The notes beneath the pieces are model-generated. The model was given only the letters and a program-made list of their open reading frames with translations. It searched no databases and was not told where the DNA came from. Positions 1-12,039 of a stretch of 64,000 nt of DNA are shown here, in pieces. Within the stretch, counting starts at the first letter, position 1, and each line of letters starts with the position of its first letter. This DNA comes from Metridium senile (taxonomy: Eukaryota; Cnidaria; Anthozoa; Actiniaria; Metridiidae): positions 765,501 to 829,500 of the forward strand of contig OX459103.1 of the NCBI GenBank assembly GCA_949775045.1, read 5' to 3'. The translations under genes and the position numbers were made by a program.

Positions 1-180
1 ATAAACAAGCAAACAAACAAACAAGCAAACATTAAAAAGCAAAAAAAAAACAAACAAACAAGCAAACAAAACAGATTAAGGAACAAGCAAACAAACAAAC
101 ATTAACAAGCAAGCAAACAAACAAACAAAACAGATAAAGGAACAAGCAAACAAACAAAAACAAGCAAGCAAACAGACATA
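1..180. repeat. Degenerate (CAAA/CAAG)n simple repeat
   Basis: Runs of AAAC and AAGC tetranucleotides fill the left edge. The motif resembles the long CAAG array at 45.48-45.70 kb but is much less regular. No coding potential is seen. Confidence 0.9.
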
Positions 181-490
181 AGCACATATATATAAAATAT
201 TAATCCAGTAGTTTTTTGACGTATGATATGGTCTTCTTTGAGTTGATATACTATCAACAACAATCTCTAACAGTCAGTTTTAGTCATCACAATTTTTATT
301 TAGACACAAGGTGGTAGTGTTAATTAGTCAATCTGTCGTTTGTGCGGTTTCTAAAAAGATTACAGCATTAAAATATACTGTCAGTGTGTAAAAGCTGGAA
401 CATCTGGACGTAAGAAGAGAGACAAAGAAATCAAAATAAAAAAAACAACATCTTGTGAAAAAGGGGAAATAAAGAAGAAAAGGGAAAAAC
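181..490. other. Non-coding stretch left of the ShK exon
   Basis: AT-rich sequence with no recognisable gene. It probably lies in the intron before the exon at 853, because that exon opens with a splice acceptor and has no initiator. Confidence 0.5.
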
Positions 491-591
<101 letters not shown>

Positions 592-852
592 ATTTATATA
601 ACATTACATCCAAAAACGAACTTGAAATAAAAGGAAAAATAAAGGTCAGTAAGTCAATTACAGGAACAATGAAATCAAGGCACGCATGACAGTCGAGTGC
701 ATGCTGCAAATACAAAGTGTAGTGTGAGTGTATAAGCATACGCAACCCAGTTGGGCTTTGAGTGATATTTGACCTCTATCTCGTTTTGTCTTACATCTGC
801 GAGAAGGTTTTTAATTGAGAGTGAAGTAAGTCGTATTAATATTTCCTTTCAG

Positions 853-1304
853 AATTGGAATCTTCGCTCAAACGACAAAAGATGAAACGTGAGATGGAGC
901 ATGAAGAGGAAGAATTACTGAAACAGGAGAAAGAAAGAGAGGTACAACTAAAACGAGTACAACAACAACAACAACAACAAGAAACAAAGAGAAAACAGCA
1001 ACAACAACAACTCGAGGAGCTACGACGAAAAGCTGTGAATCAAATTAAACGAAAAATCAAACAGGCAAAGCTGATGAAAGTGAAAAAAGCTGAAGACCAA
1101 GAAAAGCTCGCAGACGAACTGGCAAAGCTCACACAGGTAGAAGAAGAAAAGATATTGAAGCGAATCCAGGAAGATAAAAGTAAGAAAGGAGTCTGTACCA
1201 ACAGACTTAAGGCAGGAAAGTGCCAATTGCTGAGATGGTTTGGCAAGAGTTGTGAGAAGCAGGAAATGAAGCGAGACTGTAAGGCATCATGTGGTCGATG
1301 CTAA
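853..1304 (+). CDS. Terminal coding exon: charged coiled coil plus C-terminal ShK domain (5'-partial)
   Basis: The exon follows a TTTCAG acceptor at 847-852 and enters in phase 1: two bases complete a split codon and the frame continues from 855. It encodes about 150 residues up to TAA at 1302-1304. The first ~110 are almost entirely Lys, Glu, Gln, Arg and Leu, with two glutamine runs (7 and 5), typical of a long coiled coil. The last 36 form a six-cysteine ShK domain with Cys at 114, 123, 133, 142, 146 and 149 (counting the codon at 855 as 1; spacing 8-9-8-3-2). The terminal pattern C-x3-C-x2-C is the ShK signature. The codon at 855 is TTG, so it is not a start; upstream exons, which would show whether there is a signal peptide, lie left of the window. 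ShK domains occur in secreted toxins, proteases and peroxidases. The function of this coiled-coil form is not known to me. Confidence 0.78.
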
Positions 1305-1427
1305 GAGACATAAGGTAACAAATATACACTACTTGTTTCAATAATCTTTGTCGCGGCTTAGTTAAACAACAAGTATCAAGCTAACACCCAAATTAATGCT
1401 GGGACTATATTGAAGTCAGACTTGTTA

Positions 1428-1566
1428 GGGAGCAGTCATTAATTATGGTGGGGGGGGGGGGGGGGGGGATTTTTTGGGCTTTGGTTTTGGGAGGGACACG
1501 TATTTTTGGGATGAAGTTTTAGACATTTTATCGGCCCTCTCCCCCCAGTAATTAATGGCCGCTCCC
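1428..1566. mobile_element. Small inverted-repeat element with TTA target duplication
   Basis: The ends GGGAGCAGTCATTAATTA and TAATTAATGGCCGCTCCC are inverted, with TTA directly outside each end (1425-1427 and 1567-1569). A 3-bp TWA duplication is typical of PIF/Harbinger MITEs. The centre contains a poly-G tract of about 20. It lies within the putative 3'UTR intron. Confidence 0.65.
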
Positions 1567-1739
1567 TTATCAATAACATTGATTGCAATACATTAACAAG
1601 CATGATTGAATTTAAAGGACCTCTGTTTGAGAGCTTGTTGGCTTATGCATATCATTTACGAATATCCCATCTACCATTTCGGCCCCAGCTTTTAAGATCT
1701 TTGTGATCCTCATATTTTAAACACGTCAATATTTTTTTA

Positions 1740-1898
1740 AGTCCTTTTCACAGTTTCGTTCAGTGACCACGAATAATAGTTCCAAGTCGATATTCGCGTT
1801 ATTGAGCATGATAAATTATATTTTTGCTATGCGCAACAACGCGAACCTCGACTTGGAACATTTATTCCTAGTCACTGAACGGAACTGTGAAAAGGACT
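1740..1898. mobile_element. Foldback element, ~160 bp
   Basis: AGTCCTTTTCACAGTTTCGT at the left is mirrored by an inverted copy ending AAAAGGACT at the right. Complementarity continues inward through the CAGTGAC and CAAGTCGA segments. No open reading frame. Probably a non-autonomous DNA transposon. Confidence 0.7.
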
Positions 1899-2344
1899 CC
1901 TCGGTGTACTGCTAAATCTATTTACTTGTTTTTCAGGTGACCATTAGCATTATAACCTTACTGATACATAGTAACGGTTGTAATTCCTTCACGAATACCT
2001 TTTACAAGATATGACGTCACGCATCTAACATTTAAAGATAATTTCCTTTGTTCCAGTCTCGCACCGTTCTCGTCAACACAGGAACTCCATATTAACAAAC
2101 GATTATAGTTGATGGACTTTCAAATTGGTTATATGTGATATAATGCCGTTACAGTTAAAGGTTGTTTTCATAACCGGGTAATTCAAATAACAGTATGAAC
2201 AAGTAATTATAGAATAATATCTAAATATCTAAATGTTTACTATTAAATCGCATTACTAATATCAATCAATAATGTTACACAGGAATCAAATCATATTTAT
2301 GACTTTTCTGTATTTCATGGTTCTCTCTGCATTATTTTTCAACA

Positions 2345-2350
2345 AATAAA
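2345..2350 (+). terminator. Poly(A) signal AATAAA for the ShK/coiled-coil gene
   Basis: Canonical AATAAA in the putative last 3'UTR exon, about 410 bp after its acceptor. A second AATAAA is at 2692. Which is used cannot be seen. Confidence 0.5.
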
Positions 2351-3360
2351 AGCATAAAACACATATATCTATCAGTGTCTTGCATGGGTCACTTTAGCCT
2401 CTTATGCAGCCGCTCCTTTGTGTCGTCACGCAACGCGAATCTCCCCAAGGAGCGACTGCATAGCAAGCTAGGGTTACTTCTACTAGTCAGCGGTTACAGC
2501 TATGAGTATATGCTTAATGGTCACTTCAATTTAAGCTGGTCTTTTGTGCCCACTAAGATATTTTCTATCGCCCCAATAGCCTCGATGTGATGTTGTTGTT
2601 GCACACCGCTGACCGGTAGAAGATGACCGCTGACCAGCTCACATATATATCAATTAGGTGCATCATTGTAATGGTATTTAGTCTATCTAGTCAATAAAAA
2701 TACACAGAGAAGATATCATTAACGACTTGTTTGTCTCAACGGTGATAACCAGATGATCTCGCTTCGAAGCGCGCAAAGGATTGTTGTCAAAACGAACAGT
2801 TCCAAAATGGCGCCTCGAGAAAAAATACAATTTCGGTTACTCTAGACATATTTCTTTGTGTTTTTATTATTTTTTATCCCTGTTAGAGTAGCAGCGAAAT
2901 TTTGTTTTCCAAGTTACATATAATTTGTTATTGTAAAGTTATGTTGAGGACGTATTTATAGAGGGTTAGCAGGGGAAAGAACTCTCTCGAACGACGCCAT
3001 CTTGGAACTGTTGGCGATGCAACAAAAATGCCTTTGATTGGCTTTTACTAACCGGAAGTGCGCGCGCAAAATCACCTGGAACTGAATCTTAGGGGAGGGG
3101 AAGGGGAGGGGGAGGGGGGTTACAAGGGTTAACACAGCAACAGTTTGGTTATATATGATTATCAAAATGGCTGTTATTAGGTATGTACAGACATTTTATA
3201 AACCCTTAATCATACAAAACATGACCACGTACCCTCAAGACAAAATATAATATTAAATGGTTAATTGATCTAACGTTGTTTTCACATGAGGTAATCAAAT
3301 ATTTACTGTGAATGTTTAAAGAACTCTGCATCACTTAGTTGTAATTTTAGTTATTTAAAT
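2351..3360. other. Intergenic DNA with a diverged foldback (2770-3030)
   Basis: No gene recognised. CAGTTCCAAAATGGCGCC near 2800 is inverted as CGCCATCTTGGAACTG near 2995, and flanking segments also match imperfectly, suggesting an old inverted-repeat element. Confidence 0.45.
3091..3119 (+). other. G-quadruplex-type G-run cluster
   Basis: Five consecutive runs of 4 to 6 G separated by one or two A within 29 bases. This fits the classical four-run G-quadruplex pattern very tightly. No gene starts nearby that I can support. Confidence 0.6.
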
Positions 3361-3367
3361 GGAAATT

Positions 3368-3718
3368 AGCGAGTAAACTAGTATAGGCTGCGTCGGTGTT
3401 TGATATAAACGATAGGTAATAGAATGAAGTTTGTAACACCGTAAAAAATAGAAATAGAAACTAGCGAGTAAACTAGTATAGGCTGCGTCGGTGTTTGATA
3501 TAAACGATAGGTAATAGAATGAAATTTGTAACACCGTAAAAAATAGAAATAGAAACTAGCGAGTAAACTAGTATAGGCTGCGTCGGTGTTTGATATAAAC
3601 GATAGTGAATAGAATGAAATTTGTAACACCGTAAAAAATAGAAATAGAAACTAGCGAGTAAACTAGTATTGGCTGCGTCGGTGTTTGATATAAACGATAG
3701 GTAATAGAATTAACACCG
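3368..3718 (-). repeat. 95-bp satellite array, four copies
   Basis: Units containing ACTAGCGAGTAAACTAGT and GTGTTTGATATAAACGATAG repeat every 95 bp. The same unit occurs inverted in larger arrays at 39.5 and 40.6-41.3 kb. It is non-coding; reading frames across it simply repeat every third unit. Confidence 0.93.
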
Positions 3719-3730
3719 TAAAAAATGTTA

Positions 3731-3770
3731 ACTTAACTTTACTGACGTTTCGAGCTTTAGCCCTTCGTCA
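3731..3770 (-). other. Hammerhead-like hairpin remnant next to the 95-bp array
   Basis: The minus strand carries GACGAAGGGCTAAAGCTCG followed by AAACGTCAGTAAAG, the conserved motif of this dispersed element. The helix strand normally found 5' of it (ACTC) has been replaced, so only part of the fold remains. Confidence 0.5.
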
Positions 3771-3779
3771 ATATTACCT

Positions 3780-5490
3780 ATTGTTTTAGTTATTGATGAC
3801 CAAGCCTTATTGGCAAAACTAACGTTTATATTAAAACATGATGTCGTTAGTTTTGTCGATTTAAATGGTATTAACATGACAACATAAAATAAAGGAGGCG
3901 TTTATTGTTGATCATCAAATATAGGATATGTCAGTGTTATAGTTACGTTGAAAAAGTTCGCAAAATAGATGTATATGTATATATTTTTGTAGATAAACAA
4001 AAACTGAACTAAATTATAAATAAGCTATTCATCAAATTAGTTTGTAAGTTATTACATTTTCTAGCGCAATTTTCAATAACTCGTAACTGAAACACACTTT
4101 AGTGTATTACTCTTTAATGCACCTTACTTCCATTATTTGACTATCACACTTTAACTAATACACTTTGTTTCACGGGTTAAGAATAAGTATACCGAATAAG
4201 TATACCGAAAATTAAAAATACTCGCTAGCTATAGCTAATCATTCTATTTTGTTCAAAACAGATTATTGAGGCAAGAGACTAGACTTTTCTAGACGGCAAG
4301 TACGTCCAAAGTACCGGAAGCAGAACGCTACTTGTAATAAACTTTTATTTTATTTATTAACAAAGTTATTATGACATTAAAGTTTCATAATAACTTTGTA
4401 AATAAATAAAATAAATGAAATAGAATATATCTAATACATAATTCACACAAAACCTTTATGAATATCTCATAGAATTGAATACTTTTCATTTTGGTATAAT
4501 TACTTCAATCAATTTCGTATTTCTATGCCAAAGAATTATTATTATTATTTCAGGGAAAGAGTTTATAAATAATAAAGAAATAATCTTTGGATTTACTGCA
4601 CCGTGCACGTAAAATTAAAATTAAAATCTGAGTTTGAGTTTTCGGTATATAATGCGGTTACTAGGCCTGATTCAAGTTGAGTGCCTTTTGGACACTTTGA
4701 ACGGACTTAAGTATTTGTTCCAAAGAGATATTTGTTTCTGCGCTATTATGAGTAAACTATGATTAAGAAAAGTTGTTTTTTAAAATAATCAAAAACATCT
4801 GTGATGAGCGATTTTTTATCATTTCGTTGGTAGTATCTAAAGCTATAATCTTATAAAACAAGCAAGACTAGAATACCCGCGTGTACTATACAATACACTT
4901 ATTACTATTCAAGATAATAAGAACGATTAAGGAGCTTATTTTAATTTGTTTTACTGCCCCACACAAGGCATTCAAGTAGTCTCGACTGAGAACATTTGGC
5001 TGTGTTGTGTGGGAATGAGTGCAGGTCAAAAGAATGAAAATAAATAATAATAATGAAAATAATAATAATAATAATAATAATAATAAAGTAAATGGTCTGC
5101 TCTAACCTTCTTTAACTAGAACTAGAAAGCCGAAACCGTGGGGTTCAATTCCCGCAAAGGGCATATGATATTTTTCTCATGTATCTGTATTCCTCTAACC
5201 AGGGATAACGGGGAAAAAAAAAGTATACCTCAGTTTTAATATTAGAAATGTGGAGAACTCAACGGGCTGCTATATAAAGGCCCTTTATGAAGGCCCTACT
5301 CTTAGTCCTTACCCCGCCGCGCTGAATTGCAATATTTAGCTATAGGCGATCATTGCCCTGTAGTATTTTTATTTATCATTTGTTCGTCTGTTAGTCGTTA
5401 ACCTAAGCTTATTTTTCGTTGCTTTACAAACCGTCAGATTTACAAATAGAAATAACTTCTGGTACCCAGGGTAGGCGATCATAGGCAATT
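3780..5490. other. Non-coding DNA, AT-rich
   Basis: No gene or domain seen. It holds a palindrome around 4335-4425 (AACAAAGTTATTATGA inverted as TCATAATAACTTTGT), an (AAT)n microsatellite at 5041-5085 and a tRNA-B-box-like GGGGTTCAATTCCC near 5140 without a matching tRNA body. Confidence 0.6.
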
Positions 5491-5493
5491 TAA

Positions 5494-5729
5494 AGGCCCA
5501 TTTACACCAGCAATTTTTGTCGCGCGATAGTAGCGGCGATATCAATGGCGATTTTATCGCAGCTTTGTCTCGTAACTTTCAACATGCTCGAAATTTAGTT
5601 CAACTCGCTGCGATTTTTGTCTCCTAAATTTTCGAGCGTATTCAAAGTTGCGGCTAAAAAGCTGCGATAAACTCGCCATTGAAATCGCCGCACTTGTCGC
5701 GCGACAAAATTGCTAGTGTAAACGGATCT
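5494..5729. mobile_element. Harbinger-type MITE, 236 bp
   Basis: The ends AGGCCCATTTACACCAGCAA and (inverted) AGATCCGTTTACACTAGCAA continue pairing inward through GTCGCGCGA. TAA lies immediately outside both ends (5491-5493, 5730-5732), a 3-bp TWA duplication as in PIF/Harbinger elements. Non-coding. Confidence 0.8.
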
Positions 5730-5732
5730 TAA

Positions 5733-7640
5733 GAAAATTTCAACATTGGCGATATAGGGCGAACAAAGGAAATTTTAGGACGTATTATAAGGTGACGCAA
5801 GAACCATGAGAAGGCCTAAGGCCATGTGTGTCGTTAGTATTTCAAATGCCTCCGAGACCAGACTGTTGACAATAACAATAATCATCATCATATTAAGGAT
5901 ACGGTCCACGTTCGCGGGATGCTTTCAGTTAAAAATTGTTTAGCGCGTCCCTTTACAATAAAGATATACAAAGTATATATCATTTTAAAGCTTATATAAC
6001 AGAGAATAAGACTGTTTTTGATTATGATTATATGGAAAAATATAAACAAATCTTTCTTCGAATTCTTTAAGCCGTATTCTCGCTAAATAATTGTCTTTGC
6101 GCATATGTCGGCCAGTTGCATTGATGACGTAACTCTCGCAATAAATCAACTGAAGAGGCACTTCACGTCAGGAGAGGCACTCTAACATTTCTAAAGTTCA
6201 CCCTATATGACCTATATAGTGGGAATTCTAATTTACATATTAATATGGTGTTTTTAAATAAATAAAAAGTCTTTGCGCATATGTCGGCCAGTATTGATGC
6301 TCTATAACTTTCGCAATAAATCGACTGAAGGGGCACTTCACTCTAACATTTCTTAAATTCACCCAATTTCAAAACACTATGACCCATAGTGAGAAATCTA
6401 ATCCACATAATAACATGGTGTTTTAGTTACGAAATAATCCCACCAAACCGTGTTTGAAATCTTTGGGTTGTACATGACGTAATCAAGATCAATAACAAAA
6501 TCGGCTTTTAGGTTTTTTTAATTTAATCTTAACACCACTAACATAATAAGTAATTATTTTCGATCCTTTTTTGGGGGGGATTTTTTTGAATTTAAGCTTT
6601 CAAAATCTAGCATTTTTTCTATAATTATATTTTTAACAGAAATCAAGTAATTAAAATAATTTCAAAGCAGAAGTAGAAATAGAATTATGTATTTCATTAA
6701 GATTTGTTGATATTAAAACACAGCAAACGAGTCTTTACCAACTGGAACATTCACAAGATCTAGTTATTGAGACTGATAATATCTAGGTATTAATTCTATA
6801 GCCAGACAGAGACAACACAAATTGTCAACTCAAGAAGAGTACCCATAAATATTCAACTCGGCTCAATCCAAATGAAGTAAGCTATACAGTTAAAACCCAC
6901 ATTTAAACAGTGATTTTTCCATCTCAGGCTGAAGTACGTGGTTTAATAAGCAATTATTGGATGAGGTTGAGTATGATATCGTAAATTATCAAGACCGAGG
7001 TCTGTGTTATCTGCCGAAGCCTCCTGGCTGAGGCAGATAATACTGACTCGAGGTCTTGATAATTTACGATATCATGCGAAAACCGAATTCAATAATTGTT
7101 TTATTATACATTTTTTAAAGTAAAAGTACAATTATAATCAGGTAAAAGAGACAATAACAAGCAAATCTCGCTGCCATTTTCACATCAACTCCCTAAGAAC
7201 GGAGAGAGCCTGGGAACTTGACAGTGATAACTACAGACAATACAATTATCACTGTCAAGTTCACATGCTATTCAGATTTAGCCGTGTGCTCTCAGCCAAT
7301 CAGATTCAATGTAGTTAGTAAAATGTATAATAATATAAATTGTATGTCACATTCTTAGCCTGTATAGGTTCTTATTCTACTGTATATTATTGTACAGGTG
7401 AAAATGCTAGAAAAATAGCTTCAAATTCTCAAGTTTGTAATCGAAATGAAATGAGCTATACAGTTAAAACCCACGTATAAACAGTGATCAGACTGAAGTG
7501 ATTTAATTTAAAGTGTTAGATTCTTATATATCGGTTATTATTCCGCTGTTTTTACTGTATATGCTTGTACAAGTGAACATACTAGAAAAATAGCTTGAAA
7601 TTCTCAAGTTTGCAATCGAATCCTTTGACGTTCGAATTCT
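5733..7640. repeat. Non-coding region with diverged direct duplications
   Basis: A ~165-bp segment beginning TCTTTGCGCATATGTCGGCC occurs at 6092 and again at 6270. A second segment with GCTATACAGTTAAAACCCAC recurs at about 6882 and 7452, and a third with CTAGAAAAATAGCTT at about 7408 and 7583. Palindromes lie at 6973-7075 and 7209-7262. No genes seen. Confidence 0.7.
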
Positions 7641-9000
7641 AACTTTCGAAGTTTCGCTTGTTTATGGCGAATTCCACATCTTCTTTCAAGTAATTATACT
7701 GATGGAAACAGTAAGATAATCAACACCAAACGTTTATACTGTTTGTGTTTCTAACGCAATTCGTTTTCCTCATAAGCAAAAAAGAACTTGATCGAAATGA
7801 CACTAATTTGTGGTGTATAACTAAGTTATTGTAATACTGAAAGAGTTTGCATTTTCATTAACTTGAAAGTTATATTTTATTTAGTATTGTATAATTTTAA
7901 AAGCGTCCTTTTAAAATCAATAGAAAGCTATAATAACTCAATAAAAAGCTAGATTTCTTCATCTTCTTGCAATCTAATTTTGGCGCCTTTTCAAGGACTG
8001 AATGGTCTTGAGGAAGTACTTATTCATGCCTGGCGCCAATATATGATATTTTATTTATGTGGAATACATTTCTAGACGATCTTACGACTACTTTCCAATG
8101 CTTTACTAACAAATTAACTCAACGGCAAAAAAATGGTCGCTTTTAGTGAAGCGTATTTCTTGAATGGTTGAAATTGTCAAGATTGATGTACAGGCTGTTT
8201 CAGTGCTCAGTAAATGGTAAATATTTTAACAGTCTACTTGCGTCATTTAAAGCATTGTTTTCTCAAACAGCTTCTTTTTAAATTAAATGTAGTATATTTC
8301 ATTTTAAATTATTCTAACAGCTGTACGTTCAAGATACACAGTAAAATAACATTTTAAAAGTCTTAACTTTACTCTAGCCAGGCGCAAGTTATTGGAAAGA
8401 ATCACATCTACTATCCATACATCAAATATTTTAACAAACAGTACTGCTGGCATGCTGGTTACTTCAATCATGTCGTGTCCAACGAGTAGTGTTTAAACAT
8501 CAAGATAAATCTTTCATAATCTTTTTATTTTGTTTATATAATGAATTCAATCGATGCAGTGTATTTTTTATTACAAAAATTCGTTTTTTTCCCTAACATA
8601 TATTTCACCAGTACTTTAATTTGTCAAAGAGGATTTGCCAAGGTGACAATATTTTTTCTCTCTCTGTGAATCAGTCCCTAATTCTAACTATCTTTTAACA
8701 AAATTGTATACATAGCTAAATAGCTTTTCTTAGTAAACGGCATTTCATTAATGACACTATTTGAATTTAAACGCATTTCCCCCCGTTTATTTGACACTTG
8801 CAACGCTGAAAGCGTTGTGTACTTTGAATAAACTCGTTGCGTACTTTTCAATAAACTCGTTTGCTTAAACAAACTAGTGTGGCTTAATAACATTTAAATT
8901 TTAATAAGATCATGTTACTAGGATCGATAATATTAGGAGATCTCTTAGTTTTATTTGTAAGGTTTGTGCTTTGTATTTATTAATCCGACTTCTTACTATG
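7641..9000. other. AT-rich non-coding stretch
   Basis: I see no gene, transposon end or tandem repeat that I can support here. The minus-strand frame at 8684-8893 has no recognisable features. Confidence 0.5.
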
Positions 9001-9240
9001 TCACTATAACAAATTTGAGCACATTAGCTAAAAGTCTTGAAGCCAATAAACGATCTATTTGTTTAGCTTACAACACTAACAATGTTGCTATATATGGCTA
9101 AACTCTTTATATATTTACACCACTATAACATATTTGAGTACATTGGCTACAAGTCTTGAAGCCAATAAACTATCTATTTGTTTAGTTTACTATATTAAAT
9201 CACTAACAATGTTAGTATGGCTAAACTCTATATATATTTA
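9001..9240. repeat. Two-copy ~120-bp direct repeat
   Basis: TTGAGTACATTGGCTACAAG and its near match at 9016 head two copies that share AGTCTTGAAGCCAATAAAC, the TATTTGTTTAG segment and the TGGCTAAACTC segment. Confidence 0.75.
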
Positions 9241-9525
9241 CAACACGTTTTTTTACTCAGAGAACAAGATAGATCCACCCACTAATCTAAATCATGTTAG
9301 ATATTATATATAATTGCTCTTACCCAATGCCTGATGATAATTGTGCATCGGGTATGGTAACGTAGCTAAACACTCATTGCCAATTGTTTTACTGACTCAT
9401 TTATTAACGTACAACTAAATAGAAATAGAAACTAGCGAGTAAACTAGTATAGGCTGCGCCGGTGTTTGATATAAACGATAGGTAATATAATGAAATTTGT
9501 AACACCGTAAAAAATGTTGACTTAA

Positions 9526-9567
9526 CTTAACTGACGTTTCGAGCTTTAGCCCTTCGTCGGAGTAAAA
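9526..9567 (-). other. Conserved 42-nt hairpin, hammerhead-like
   Basis: On the minus strand, TTTTACT pairs with AGTTAAG on the outside, enclosing CCGACGA, a GGGC/GCTC stem, then GAAAC-GTC. It resembles a hammerhead core but has C for U at position 4 and one extra A at the base of stem II. A plain imperfect hairpin explains the pairing equally well. Confidence 0.4.
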
Positions 9568-9617
9568 AAGGGATAAACTAACTAAATAGATAAACTAACT
9601 CTCTCTTAGTCTAACTC

Positions 9618-9659
9618 TTTTACTCCGACGAAGGGCTAAAACTCGAAACGTCAGTAAAG
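9618..9659 (+). other. Conserved 42-nt hairpin, hammerhead-like
   Basis: Same motif on the plus strand with perfect outer pairing (TTTTACT with AGTAAAG). Stem II reads GGGC/ACTC here and loses one pair. Same two deviations from a canonical hammerhead core as the neighbouring copy. Confidence 0.4.
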
Positions 9660-9770
9660 TTGTGTCAACATTTTTATACGGTGTTACAAATTTCATTATA
9701 TTACCTATCATTTATATCAAACAACGACGCAGCCTATACTAGTTTACTCGCTAGTTTCCAATTAAATAAA

Positions 9771-10850
9771 TAAAGGCTCTTAAATTTAATGCTCTAAAAC
9801 CTATTGAAACAAAATTAAATCTACGATTCTAGTAGCTTATGGAGGATTTTCAAATTAGTTAGAGATTGCTATCACAAAATTTTAAATGAAGTATTATATA
9901 ATTCAAGCTTTATATATCCACTTAAGTTCAATACAGTGTGATCCTAGTTTGATTGAATTATAATATTTGAGAGCCTTTTGAGACTAAAACTAAAAAAAAA
10001 TAACTTATAACATTTATGAGCAGTTTATGTGGCTCTATACTAAATATAGAAGTTGTTTAACCGATTGATTGATCAAATCTTACAATGAATTCTAACTCTT
10101 TAATAATATAATACTCTGAAAACCACTTATAGAACCTCAAAATTAAATTCCAAAGTTCTAGCAGCCGCTGGAGCCCCCTTAAATTAGTTCGAAACACCCA
10201 CCACATAGTTTTGTGTGGCGCTCGACTAACTAACCAATGAATTTGAATTTAAACGTAATACTTTACAGGGTACTGAAATCAAATTCCACTAGTTTTTGGA
10301 GCTCAGTTTCGTTCATGTCACCCAGTTTCGTTCAGTGTTGGACAACGTCACAGAAAATAACTATGCAATAGGAAATATCGGATTGGTACTTATTAAGGCT
10401 CATTATTATGTATTGAAATTGATAATATTATAGTTAACCTATATCTACCTAGGCTAATCTGTATTGGTTATTGCATCTCAAAGAGAGTATAAATTCAATT
10501 ATGTAGGTAATGCAAATATCATATATAGCTATATATATTTATATAATAATACACTGTAAATTTGTAAACATGATGATAAAATAAAATATATATAACAAAA
10601 AATAAATAAAATATAAATATATATAAATATAAATAAAATAAAATATAATATAATAAAAAATAAATAAAATATAAATATATATAAATATAAATAAAATAAA
10701 ATAAAATATAATAAAAAATGAATGTATGTAATGTATGCATTCTCAATAGCGATAATTATGTCACTGATCAAAGCCACTCGTCAATTAGAACTCTGTTGAA
10801 TATAATACTCTCCAAAAAATCTAAAACAATGAACTAATTATCCTCATGGG
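9771..10850. other. AT-rich non-coding DNA with (ATAAATA)-type low complexity at 10.5-10.73 kb
   Basis: No gene seen. From about 10500 to 10725 the sequence is almost pure A/T with ATATAAATATA and AAATAAAATA modules; overlapping minus-strand frames there encode only Ile/Phe/Tyr-rich low complexity. Confidence 0.65.
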
Positions 10851-10854
10851 GTTT

Positions 10855-11230
10855 GTAGGGTCTGGAGCCCCCTTAACCTGAAGACTTACGGAATACATGT
10901 AGCTTTAAACTTTGTTTAGTAAAATACTCACTATAACCACCAAAAAACATTAACTGAAGAATAGTTTAACTCTGTTTAGTGAAATATTATCTAACTCTAA
11001 CTAACCACCTAAAAACATTGATCTAATTATCTGTACGCGTCAAAGTTGATAGGGTCTGGGACCACCTTAAACTGAAGAATATTTTAACTCTGTTTAGTGA
11101 AATATTATCTAACTCTAACTAACCACCAAAAAACATTGATCTAATTATCTGTACGTGTCAAAGTTGATAGGGTCTGGGGACTACCTTAAACGGATGAACT
11201 GTGTTTTTAAGGTACTTTAAAAATTGAGCT
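10855..11230. repeat. Tandem repeat, ~120-bp unit, three copies
   Basis: TTTAACTCTGTTTAGTGAAA, the TAACTAACCACC segment, CATTGATCTAATTATCTGTA and GATAGGGTCTGG recur in order, with the last copy incomplete. Confidence 0.8.
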
Positions 11231-11990
11231 AATTATTCGCACGAGTTTAGTGCAGGCTCTTGTTAACCACTTGACAAGCTTGTTCTGGCTAATGACACCC
11301 AAGTTTTGCTTAATAACTCGCGGCATAATTAACCACTATTGAATACAGCAAAGAGATAGGTCGGTTAGATGATTAACTAGTTTATACTACAGAGAATGGC
11401 ATTGATATGATCACCCAGATTCTATTAAATAGACCGCTGGAGTCACTAGTGCTGGGAAAAGCCGATAAGATAGTTGTGGAGTGCGGAGAGGGCAGCGATA
11501 CCAGTTTTATTTCGTGGTTCACTTTCATAATCCTCTTGTTCACAGTTAAGGGGCTCATACACCTGACTTGAAAAGACCACGGTGTGTGGTGCTAAGCTAT
11601 TTACCTTATTATCTAACAGTGCGTAATTGGCTAGCCTCTTTATTTTCTTTGAAAACTGACATTCTTTGGGGGTATTAATATTTGATGACCTGAGTGGAAC
11701 AGAAAAGAGGCTGTTCAAAATTAAACTTGGGTATTCTTCATTAGACTCTGAGGTAAACAGGACAGAGGAACTTTCTCAGGTAAGGACATCGACATTATGA
11801 TACTTAATATAGCTTTGAAACGTTTAAATGAACGTTGAATATTAAATGGACATATGAGAGAGCATCTGGAAAGGAACAGAATGTTTGAAATAACGAAAAA
11901 TACTGACGATATATCCAAACCATAGTTTGATGGTTTTTTACCTTCACTTCTTCAAGGTTTATCCTCTTAATTTAACTTAATTTAACAGCA
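11231..11990. other. Unassigned stretch
   Basis: Two minus-strand frames (11446-11718, 90 codons; 11721-11918, 65 codons) are not low complexity, but I recognise no domain, splice signals or family resemblance. They may be chance or decayed transposon sequence. Confidence 0.3.
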
Positions 11991-12039
11991 AACGAACTCT
12001 TCTAGTATTATACAGCAGAAGGAGAATGGAACTAAACGT

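Larger units (their letters stand above)
1305..2350 (+). other. 3'UTR with probable intron 1315-1936
   Basis: Ten bases after the stop a donor-like AAG|GTAACA occurs at 1315, and a strong polypyrimidine acceptor (GTTTTTCAG) ends at 1936. A final 3'UTR exon from 1937 to the poly(A) signal would follow. The ShK-fused protease at 50-54 kb shows the same arrangement, an intron just past the stop. The intron is inferred from splice motifs only. Confidence 0.5.
9421..9770. mobile_element. Inverted pair of the satellite/hairpin element
   Basis: Left half: a satellite unit followed by a minus-strand 42-nt hairpin motif. Right half: a plus-strand hairpin followed by an inverted satellite unit. A ~50-bp AT-rich spacer separates them. 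The two halves together form a large imperfect palindrome. The same arrangement occurs at 38.72-38.90 kb. Confidence 0.8.

Noticed and set aside
855..857. TTG at 855 as an alternative start codon
   Set aside because: It follows a splice acceptor by two bases in phase 1; the exon is internal to a gene that begins further left.
5100..5170. tRNA-like segment with GGGGTTCAATTCCC
   Set aside because: A good B-box arm, but no acceptor stem, anticodon arm or proper A box can be paired around it.
11446..11918. Two adjacent minus-strand frames, 90 and 65 codons
   Set aside because: No domain, no splice context, different frames; kept only as an unassigned stretch.
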